NCBI GenBank assembly: GCA_001464165.1
Contig: LNEX01000538.1
Coordinates: forward strand, 1 to 6,297
DNA: 6,297 nt
Source: a bacterium Ga0077546
Lineage (GTDB): Bacteria; Cyanobacteriota; Vampirovibrionia; Obscuribacterales; Obscuribacteraceae
Direction: 5' to 3'
Shown: positions 1-5,710 of the stretch, piece by piece
Position numbering within the stretch: position 1 is the stretch's first letter
Layout of the letters: each line of letters begins with the position of its first letter
Made by a program: the position numbers and the translations under genes
The notes under the pieces: model-generated
What the model saw: only the letters and a program-made list of their open reading frames with translations
Told to the model about the DNA's origin: nothing
Database searches by the model: none

Positions 1-33
1 TTCTGGTACTTCGTCATCAACAAAAAGGGCTGA
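1..33 (+). CDS. Possible 3' end of an upstream gene (last 10 codons)
   Basis: Frame 1 reads FWYFVINKKG and then TGA at 31-33. The aromatic and hydrophobic run ending in a basic tail resembles the C-terminus of a membrane protein. Eight of the ten codons end in C or G (ttc, tgg, tac, ttc, gtc, atc, aac and so on), a bias that suggests real coding use. Against this, the fragment is very short and the competing frame that continues into the TPR-like gene is also open across the same bases. No function can be assigned. If real, the gene ends 28 bases before the TTG proposed as the start of the next one, which would suit an operon. Confidence 0.4.
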   Translation, partial: FWYFVINKKG

Positions 34-61
34 CGAAATTACTGACAAATCCGGCCTCTAT

Positions 62-1114
62 TTGACCCCCAGTGATAAGAAAAAGTTGCTACCAATAGTA
101 GTGGCACTAGCAGTTTTCACTTTAGTTGCTAGCTCGGCCACATACTGGCTATTGTTTGTCTGGCCTGGCCCTGAGAACGATCGGGGAACGCTGGCAAACC
201 GCTGGACCTATACTTTCTGGATTGCTCGCGGTGACGAGTTAGCTAAGCAGAGAAAATTTGAAGATGCCAGCAATGCCTATGATAAAGCTGAAGTTGTAGC
301 AAATAAGTTTGGCGACAACTTTGGCCGCAAAGTAAATGTTCTAAAAGCAAAACTAGAATTGGCCAGCAATCTGAATCAGCCAAAGAAAACTGAACAGATT
401 CTTCGCAGCCTAGGGCAAGTCAATCGCGATCGAGCGCTAGTCGATTGCGAGCTATCACGCAAAGAAATAGCCCGAATTGACTCGCTGTATAAAGCGACAG
501 CGGCAAACAAACAAGCTGGCAGCAAGACATCCGTTTACGAACTAGCTCTGCAAATGGGTACAAAAATAGAAGCATTTATTGGTGTCTCTCGCAGGCTCGG
601 CGCCGTCCAAGCCTATGACGATCAAGAAGATTTGCTGACGAAGGCCTATCAACTCTATTCACAGCTAGCTGGTGACGATGACCCGCAACTAGCCGATCTA
701 AAAACAGAGCTGGCCTACTCTCACTGGCAGCAAGATGAAGTGAGCCAAGTGCGCCCGCTACTGAAAGAAGCCTTAGCTATAAGAATCAAGGTCAATGAGC
801 GCAGCAAATCGCAGACTAGCAACCTTGATGAAGGCGAAGCTTGGCTAAGGCTAGGCCAATTCGACCGCGACCGCAGCAAGTTTGCAGAAGCAGAGAAGGA
901 ACTGGAAAGAGCGCTAGTCATATTGCGTCAATACAAGAAGCTAGACAAATCTAACAATAACTCAGTGCGCGCCTACAAGCTATTGATAGAAGCGCTAAAC
1001 GCCATGGTCGACTATAAAGCTCAAATTCAAAAAGAAGACGAAGCAGCCTCGCTGCGCAAAGAAGTGACTTTGATGAAAAGAGTAAGACTCGACTACCATC
1101 CTGATATTGAATAA
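62..1114 (+). CDS. Membrane-anchored TPR-like repeat protein, start uncertain
   Basis: This is a 350-residue reading from a TTG codon. A basic N-terminal stretch (residues 5-8, DKKK) is followed by one hydrophobic segment at about 9-34, consistent with a signal anchor that leaves the rest outside the membrane. The remainder is helical and shows degenerate tetratricopeptide-like helix pairs: about 46-83 (with ARGDELAKQRKFEDASNAY), 86-119, 217-247, 256-293 (with KFAEAEKELERALVI) and 300-335. TPR arrays are protein-interaction scaffolds, so the likely role is binding a partner at the cell surface or in the periplasm; the partner is not evident. No enzymatic motif is visible. The start is weak: there is no Shine-Dalgarno sequence before position 62, and the same frame stays open to base 2 with no ATG, GTG or other TTG. 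The real start may therefore lie left of the window. The C-terminus ends at TAA 1112-1114, before a non-coding gap. The coding call is firm; the family assignment is moderate. Confidence 0.8.
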   Translation: MTPSDKKKLLPIVVALAVFTLVASSATYWLLFVWPGPENDRGTLANRWTYTFWIARGDELAKQRKFEDASNAYDKAEVVANKFGDNFGRKVNVLKAKLELASNLNQPKKTEQILRSLGQVNRDRALVDCELSRKEIARIDSLYKATAANKQAGSKTSVYELALQMGTKIEAFIGVSRRLGAVQAYDDQEDLLTKAYQLYSQLAGDDDPQLADLKTELAYSHWQQDEVSQVRPLLKEALAIRIKVNERSKSQTSNLDEGEAWLRLGQFDRDRSKFAEAEKELERALVILRQYKKLDKSNNNSVRAYKLLIEALNAMVDYKAQIQKEDEAASLRKEVTLMKRVRLDYHPDIE

Positions 1115-1149
1115 TACTTCTGAAATTTAATGCTCGCGAAACTTTGCCG

Positions 1150-1198
1150 AACTGTTTCAAGAGCGCTTTGCTTCGGAGCGAGCCGCTCTTAAGCAGTT
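1150..1198. other. Imperfect inverted repeat, candidate stem-loop or weak terminator
   Basis: AACTG (1150-1154) pairs with CAGTT (1194-1198), and inside it AAGAGCG (1159-1165) pairs exactly with CGCTCTT (1184-1190), separated by small internal bulges. A mini-hairpin GCT-TCGG-AGC lies in the loop at 1170-1179. It sits 35 bases after the stop of the TPR-like gene and about 80 bases before the promoter of the transporter gene, where a transcription terminator would be expected. No U-rich tract follows the stem on either strand, so it is not a standard Rho-independent terminator. It could also be an operator or chance. Confidence 0.3.
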
Positions 1199-1279
1199 GA
1201 TCAATTTCAGCATCATTTAGACTCAAAAAACTCTGCCTAAGTATTTCCCGAAACCATTACAGGTGGGCACTTTGCTCGC

Positions 1280-1308
1280 TTGACATCAATCTCGTAGTCA
1301 ACTATCAC
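1280..1308 (+). promoter_or_regulatory. Sigma-70-type promoter for the MFS transporter gene
   Basis: A perfect -35 hexamer TTGACA lies at 1280-1285, followed by exactly 17 bases and a -10 hexamer TATCAC at 1303-1308 (four of six matches to TATAAT, with the key first TA kept). The predicted transcription start is near 1315, giving a short leader of about 18 bases to the ATG at 1333 or 30 bases to the ATG at 1345. Its position in the intergenic gap and its orientation fit the downstream gene. Consensus comparison is the only evidence. Confidence 0.6.
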
Positions 1309-1332
1309 TAAGGTGTTATTTGGCAAAGAGGT

Positions 1333-2688
1333 ATGGCAAAACAGATGCGACACAAATCAATAAGCCACTGGCATGCCTTGGCAGTAACATGGTTAGGTTG
1401 TCTATTCGACGGTCTCGACGCCTCGATTTTTACCATCGTACTCTACCCGGCCCTTTCTGAATTACTAGGAACAAAGTCTCATAGTACCGTTGGATACTAT
1501 GGTGCAATCATCATCGCCACATTCTTAGTGGGATGGGCCCTAGGCGGACTGGTATTCGGTCGTCTAGCCGACCAAGTAGGGCGGGTCAAAACTCTGATAA
1601 TTAGTATTCTTGTTTATACGATAGCCACTGGACTTTGCGCCACCAGTCAAAACTGGCAAGAGCTAGCAATATATCGTTTTCTGGTTGGCCTCGGAATCGG
1701 AGGGGAACTTTCAGTTGGTGCCATTATGCTATCGGAACACTGGCACGGCCGACAAAGACTGCATGCAGTCTCATTCATGGCCACCTCATGGGGTGTCGGA
1801 TATTTTGCCACAGCCGCAATCAGCTTAGGCCTTGGCCAGGCTAGTTGGCGCTATCTTTTCGCAGCTGGTGTCATCCCAGCTCTAATTACCCTGTACATCC
1901 GCTTGAAACTAAGCGAGTCAGAAAAATTTGTGGCGCTACAGAATTATCGTGCCAGCCTGCGAAAACAAGAGAATCTCAACTCTGCACAGAGAAAGGTTTT
2001 CGCCGAGCCTCTCAAAGAACTATTCAAGAAGGAAATGCTTCGCCCACTCTTAGCCATAGTTGCCATCACTAGCTGCGGCATTATTGGTTATTGGACAGTG
2101 CTGTCATGGATACCGGCCTGGATAAATCAGCTCACTGGCACCGAAGCTACTTATGAGAGGAGTGTAGCCCTAATGGTGATGAACCTAGGGAGCATTATCG
2201 GCGCAGCCATAACTGGGTTTATCGTACTGCGCATCGGCAGAAAGCTAACCATTGCTCTTGCTTTCGGTTTGACACTGATTTTGTGTCAAATAATGTTTAA
2301 CACCATCCACGGCTTCAATAGTCAGCTTTTGCTGCTACTTTTCCTCTGCGGGCTCTTCTCAATCATGAGTGCAGTAACAATTTGCATCTACGTACCTGAG
2401 GTCTTTCCTCTGCACATCCAGGGTACGGCATTTGGTTTAGCGTTCAACTTCGGGAGAATAATAGCTGCTGCTTTTGCGCTCGTTAGTGGTCAGCTCATCG
2501 CTACTTTTGATGGTTCATACGCAATGGCGGCATCAGCTCTTTCGCATGTTTATGTACTTGGAATAGTTGCAGCATGCTTCTTGCATAGCCCACGCGGCGG
2601 ACAGCTTAACGAGTTAGAGAGATACCTAAAAAACGCTGTGGGCAAGCGACAAGGCTCTAAGGCAATTGCCACTAGCCCAGCAAAATGA
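1333..2688 (+). CDS. MFS transporter, metabolite/proton symporter type (AAHS- or NiaP-like)
   Basis: This 451-residue inner-membrane carrier has the 12 hydrophobic segments of the major facilitator superfamily: about 13-40, 53-75, 86-104, 110-132, 145-165, 172-190, then a basic cytoplasmic loop (192-235), then 236-265, 277-299, 305-322, 331-353, 365-390 and 397-417. MFS motif A is clear in the first half (G76-RLADQVGR-V85) and a reduced copy (LRIGRK, 299-304) marks the second half. TM1 carries D26-G-L-D29, which matches the D-G-x-D pattern of aromatic acid:H+ symporters such as PcaK. The segment P355-E-V-F-P-L-H-I-Q-G after TM10 is typical of the wider SP/AAHS/NiaP-like group. A small organic acid or vitamin-like substrate is plausible, but the substrate cannot be read from sequence. 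The start is ambiguous: the AGAGG at 1327-1331 is only one base from ATG 1333 but 13 bases from the in-frame ATG 1345, so a protein four residues shorter is possible. The next gene begins 34 bases downstream and is probably co-transcribed. Confidence 0.9.
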   Translation: MAKQMRHKSISHWHALAVTWLGCLFDGLDASIFTIVLYPALSELLGTKSHSTVGYYGAIIIATFLVGWALGGLVFGRLADQVGRVKTLIISILVYTIATGLCATSQNWQELAIYRFLVGLGIGGELSVGAIMLSEHWHGRQRLHAVSFMATSWGVGYFATAAISLGLGQASWRYLFAAGVIPALITLYIRLKLSESEKFVALQNYRASLRKQENLNSAQRKVFAEPLKELFKKEMLRPLLAIVAITSCGIIGYWTVLSWIPAWINQLTGTEATYERSVALMVMNLGSIIGAAITGFIVLRIGRKLTIALAFGLTLILCQIMFNTIHGFNSQLLLLLFLCGLFSIMSAVTICIYVPEVFPLHIQGTAFGLAFNFGRIIAAAFALVSGQLIATFDGSYAMAASALSHVYVLGIVAACFLHSPRGGQLNELERYLKNAVGKRQGSKAIATSPAK

Positions 2689-2708
2689 AGAGCATTTACT
2701 ATAAGAAA

Positions 2709-2720
2709 AGGAAGGGAAGA
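2709..2720 (+). promoter_or_regulatory. Ribosome binding site for the gene at 2723
   Basis: The purine run AGGAAGGGAAGA ends two bases before ATG 2723. Its AAGGGA core leaves a spacing of about five bases, and the upstream AGGA leaves ten. This is the strongest Shine-Dalgarno match on the plus strand of the window and it fixes the start of the following gene. Confidence 0.7.
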
Positions 2721-2722
2721 AT

Positions 2723-3430
2723 ATGAGTGCGGAATACCAACATTGTTTTGCTATCGCTGATATCGATTGGCTTCCAAGTCAAGACATTGACTCATTTGAG
2801 AGCAGCATAACCACATTTCTCTCGCATTGGAATATAGAGGCAGTCAGCGTAGAGCGCAGATTCGATAACAAGCGACTTTGTCGCGTTGCAGCCGATAGCG
2901 AATGGGAAGAACGCAATCAAAAGATTAGGACGGGGCTCAGTTCTGAATTGCAAAAAGAATGGAGGCTCGACTGGAGCCCAGCCGATGATACCATTTGCGC
3001 CGAACTAAACCCCGGCAGCGAAAATAACATTCAATGGATTTCTCTGCAATCAGGTCCGAACTTTAAGATAATAGAAGACCAATCAGGTTCTTTCTTTAAC
3101 CAGATTGAAAATAAGTCATTCCAGTGCACGGCCTGCGGTCTCGCCATAGAGCAACTTGACGATCCCTGGTTTCCGAGGTTATTGAACGGAACTACTATTT
3201 GCCAGTCTGTCTGCAATTGCGGTGGCAAAGTAAATTCCGCATCAATCAATTTTGAACCGCTTGACGAAGTGACCACCCCAAAACTCAGTATATGGAAAAC
3301 CGCACTGTTTCTCGACTTTGGCAAAGATATACCAGCTTTTGCCTGTCAGCCAATTGCCAATCGCCAGTTTGTCAGCGAGCTAGAGAATATTTTCTCTGCA
3401 CCAATAATAGAATACGGAAACTGGTACTAA
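2723..3430 (+). CDS. Hypothetical protein with a Cys cluster (possible zinc ribbon)
   Basis: I do not recognise this 235-residue protein. It has no signal peptide or membrane segment and is acidic and rich in Trp and Asn, so it is probably cytoplasmic. The N-terminal half (1-120) looks like a mixed alpha/beta domain without a motif I can name. The middle holds C135-x2-C138, then 21 residues, then C160-x3-C164-x-C166 followed by GG; this spacing suggests a metal-binding knuckle pair, most likely zinc. The C-terminus (about 187-235) has the pattern F-x-K-D-I-P-A-F, then F216-V-S-E-L-E, and ends in Y-G-N-W-Y. The start at ATG 2723 is supported by a strong ribosome binding site. The gap of 34 bases to the transporter gene and the absence of a terminator suggest one transcript, but a functional link to transport is only inferred. 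The coding call is firm; the function is unknown. Confidence 0.8.
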   Translation: MSAEYQHCFAIADIDWLPSQDIDSFESSITTFLSHWNIEAVSVERRFDNKRLCRVAADSEWEERNQKIRTGLSSELQKEWRLDWSPADDTICAELNPGSENNIQWISLQSGPNFKIIEDQSGSFFNQIENKSFQCTACGLAIEQLDDPWFPRLLNGTTICQSVCNCGGKVNSASINFEPLDEVTTPKLSIWKTALFLDFGKDIPAFACQPIANRQFVSELENIFSAPIIEYGNWY

Positions 3431-3509
3431 GGAATTCACATAGCAAAGTCATACTAATGGGTACAAAGTATCCGCAAGACAAAAACTCCAGCCCGATCAA
3501 TTTGCATCT

Positions 3510-4559
3510 ATGACCGACAAGAACAACCATCAGTCAGATACACCCATACCAAAACGCGACGAAATTGCCTCCGACCAACCATCGCGGGCACACAACGAAA
3601 CCTTTGGTGACCCTAAAGCTTTCCGCAATCATTTTTCCCAAGCTCAAAGTCAGCAGTTAGACGCAGCCGCTGAGAATGTCCTTGAATTGAAAACATACTT
3701 TGGCGGCGGCGTCGAAATCAAAACAAGTAGTGCCGTTGTTCTAAAACTAGACGCAGAGCAAGAAGCTAGCAGCAAGTTTATCTTAACGGCAAACCATACA
3801 GTGGCAGAAATGCCGAACTGGGGTTTTACTTTTCAGTCGAAAAGAGATTTTGGCGAAATAGACAAAGACAATGATGGACAGCTCCTGCGCCAAGAAGTCG
3901 AAGACTACAGAGAATGGGAATGCCCTGATGATGAGCTGACCAGAGAATGGGGACAACTGCGTGAGAAAAGAGCACAATTGACTCATTTACTTGAGCACTT
4001 TGAGCAGATACAAAAAATTAGTCGCGATTTGAATCCAGAAGCAAAAGGCGTGACAATGGCAGGCCTAGATGCCTTCTACAAGGCAGCCACACGCTCTTCA
4101 GTAAGAACAGAAGATGGCTTTATAGATGTGCAAGTTGTAGCCAGCGATCCACAATCAGATCTCGCTCTGCTTGAGGTGAATGACAGTTCACAAAAACACA
4201 AGAAAAGTTTTCCAGCGGGGCTTACCATATCAGATGAAAAAGTAAAACCAGGAGACACGGTGGCTTCAGTGGGCTATGTCGATGGCAAATGGACAAGAAT
4301 TGATTCGACTGTTGTTGGTCGCGACCTAGAGCCAGACGATTACGGCAAAGTTTCAACCTTCACCACCGATAAGCTTCTTACCCCGGGCACATCAGGCGGT
4401 CCGACAATCCGTGAAGGTGACAATCAATCGACATTCGTTGGTATAAACCACGCCCATGGCAGCGACACTGGCATAATTGTCGATTCTGCGGCAGTGCGCA
4501 CTTTTCTTGCCGCCTATTTCGCAAGCGGAAAGCAAATTAAAAGACAGTTGAGCGACTAA
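3510..4559 (+). CDS. Trypsin/HtrA-like serine protease with an inserted EF-hand
   Basis: This 349-residue protein has a chymotrypsin-fold catalytic triad in the usual order. His96 lies in ILTANH (compare the LTAAHV of HtrA proteases), Asp217 in SDLALLEV, and Ser295 in TPGTSGGP, with Thr294 where HtrA enzymes normally have Asn or Asp. The Asp-Ser distance (78 residues) is normal, but His-Asp is 121 residues against 30 in DegP (H105, D135, S210). The extra segment, roughly 105-195, carries a canonical EF-hand loop at 118-129, a long charged helix at about 140-172, and a possible degenerate second loop from Asp173. There is no signal peptide and no PDZ domain; residues 1-55 are hydrophilic and probably disordered. 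A cytoplasmic protease or peptide-binding protein, possibly calcium-controlled, is inferred. No Shine-Dalgarno sequence is visible; the ATG at 3510 is the only start before the triad, since the frame upstream has no start codon before a TAG at 3441. The gene converges with the cystathionine gene, leaving nine bases between stops. Confidence 0.85.
   Translation: MTDKNNHQSDTPIPKRDEIASDQPSRAHNETFGDPKAFRNHFSQAQSQQLDAAAENVLELKTYFGGGVEIKTSSAVVLKLDAEQEASSKFILTANHTVAEMPNWGFTFQSKRDFGEIDKDNDGQLLRQEVEDYREWECPDDELTREWGQLREKRAQLTHLLEHFEQIQKISRDLNPEAKGVTMAGLDAFYKAATRSSVRTEDGFIDVQVVASDPQSDLALLEVNDSSQKHKKSFPAGLTISDEKVKPGDTVASVGYVDGKWTRIDSTVVGRDLEPDDYGKVSTFTTDKLLTPGTSGGPTIREGDNQSTFVGINHAHGSDTGIIVDSAAVRTFLAAYFASGKQIKRQLSD
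3861..3896 (+). other. Canonical EF-hand calcium-binding loop within the protease
   Basis: The encoded 12 residues are DKDNDGQLLRQE (118-129). Asp at loop positions 1, 3 and 5, Gly at 6, Leu at 8 and Glu at 12 match the D-x-D-x-D-G-x-[ILV]-x-x-x-E consensus exactly. It is flanked by short predicted helices (DFGEI before, VEDYREWE after), as in a real helix-loop-helix. Confidence 0.75.
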
Positions 4560-4568
4560 TCTCAGGCC

Positions 4569-5686
4569 TTACTTAGCAGAACCAGCCAAGACAGTCACTT
4601 TAGCCAAGCCAGCCTCAAGGTCTTTGACGAGATCGTCAATATCTTCGATACCGACAGATAATCTCACCAGAGCATCAACCACACCACGAGCATCGCGTTC
4701 GGCCTTAGGAATGGAACCATGGGTCATCGATACTGGATGGCAAACAAGAGACTCTACACCACCAAGGCTTTCGGCTAACGAAAACAGTTTGGTCGAACCC
4801 AAGAACTGACGAGCACTTTCTTCGCCGCCTTTGAGCACAAACGAAACCATACCACCGAAGCCATTCATCTGAGCTTTAGCTAGAGCATGCTGGGGATGAC
4901 TGGTCAAACCAGGATGCATAACTTTCTCAACGGCTGGATGCTTTTCTAGATACTGCGCAATGGTCATAGCATTTTTCTGGTGAGCTTCCATACGCACGGC
5001 CAATGTCTTCACTCCGCGTAGAACAAGCCAGCAATCCCAGGGGCCAGGTACGGCACCGACTGCATTTTGGTGGAATTTGAGAGTTTCATAAAGATCATCA
5101 CGCGATGTGAGAACAGCACCACCAATGACATCACTATGACCACCAATATACTTGGTCACCGAATGCACAACAATGTCGGCACCAAGAGCAATAGGGTTTT
5201 GCAAGTAAGGGCTAGCAAAAGTATTGTCGACAACAGTGATTAGCTTTCCGGCTTTGGCTACTTCAGCAATAGCTTTGATGTCGCAGAGCCTGAGCAATGG
5301 GTTTGTTGGTGTTTCAATCCAAATCATTTTGGTATTTGGTTGAATTGCTGCTTTTACTTTAGTGGCATCGCTAGCATCGACGTAAGTGAAGGTAATACCG
5401 TAGCGCTTCCATACTTTTTCAAATAAGCGATAGGTGCCACCATAAACATCATCACCGCAAATAACATGATCACCACTAGAAAGCAGATTCATGATATTGC
5501 CTTCGGCGGCCAACCCTGAACCAAAGCGAACCTAGTCGGATTCTGCGTACGGGCATATTCAAAGCCCTTATGCTGATTGAGGCCTTCTTGCACATAAGTC
5601 GAAGTTTGATAAACAGCTGGAATAATGGCTCCAGTAGTTGGATCTGGCTCCTGGCCTGCGTGAATAGCCTTGGTCGAGAACTTCAT
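4569..5686 (-). pseudogene. metB: Cystathionine gamma-synthase/gamma-lyase, broken by a small frameshifting deletion
   Basis: The gene encodes a PLP enzyme of the Cys/Met metabolism family, acting on cystathionine or O-acyl-homoserine in transsulfuration. It reads in two frames. The first (start ATG 5684-5686) gives an N-terminal segment with the Y44-A-R46-T-x-N-P-T motif, whose Tyr and Arg bind the PLP phosphate of the neighbouring subunit. It derails after RFAL near 5522. The second frame, from about 5522 to the stop at 4569, begins GSGLAAEGN and contains ETPTNP, VDNTFASP and the PLP lysine in SVTKYIGGHSD (AAG at 5151-5153). It continues with AVPGPWD and the C-terminal LSVGIED. Adding about 16 missing residues at the junction gives 388, matching my recollection of mycobacterial MetB, which it closely resembles. 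The missing part separates two essential regions, so the product as sequenced should be inactive. A sequencing or assembly error is the main alternative. It follows the cystathionine beta-synthase gene by 24 bases, so gamma-lyase activity in reverse transsulfuration is likely for the intact ancestor; synthase and lyase cannot be told apart by motif alone. Confidence 0.85.
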
Positions 5687-5692
5687 CGATAA

Positions 5693-5700
5693 TCTCCTCT
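5693..5700 (-). promoter_or_regulatory. Ribosome binding site for the cystathionine gamma-synthase/lyase gene
   Basis: On the minus strand AGAGGAGA lies six bases before ATG 5686, a near-perfect anti-Shine-Dalgarno match. It occupies the short gap after the cystathionine beta-synthase stop and fixes the start. Its preservation suggests that the downstream frameshift is recent or is an artefact. Confidence 0.75.
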
Positions 5701-5710
5701 GATCTTTATT

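Noticed and set aside
951..1256. A minus-strand reading with protein-like sequence (for example SLNDAEIDQLLKSGSL) across the gap and the 3' end of the TPR-like gene.
   Set aside because: It has only a TTG as candidate start, no ribosome binding site, and more than half of it is antisense to a convincing coding region. It could be a relic, but nothing supports expression.
1635..2072. Two open frames inside the MFS gene on the same strand.
   Set aside because: They are out-of-frame shadows; the main frame has full MFS topology and motifs across this span.
2661..2670. Perfect palindrome GGCAATTGCC near the end of the MFS gene.
   Set aside because: It lies inside the coding sequence, has no loop or U tract for a terminator, and palindromes of ten bases occur by chance.
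3031..3324. A 97-codon minus-strand frame opposite the Cys-cluster gene.
   Set aside because: It is antisense to a gene with a strong ribosome binding site and shows no recognisable domain or start signal.
4545..4600. Search for a bidirectional terminator between the convergent stops at 4559 and 4569.
   Set aside because: Only a four-base TGAG/CTCA pairing is visible, with no T tract on either strand; too weak to call.
4569..5513. Treating the 314-codon downstream frame of the cystathionine gene as an independent intact enzyme.
   Set aside because: Its nominal start is a TTG inside the conserved SGLAAEG segment with no ribosome binding site, and it lacks the Y-x-R PLP-phosphate motif that sits in the upstream fragment. 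It is the remainder of one broken gene.
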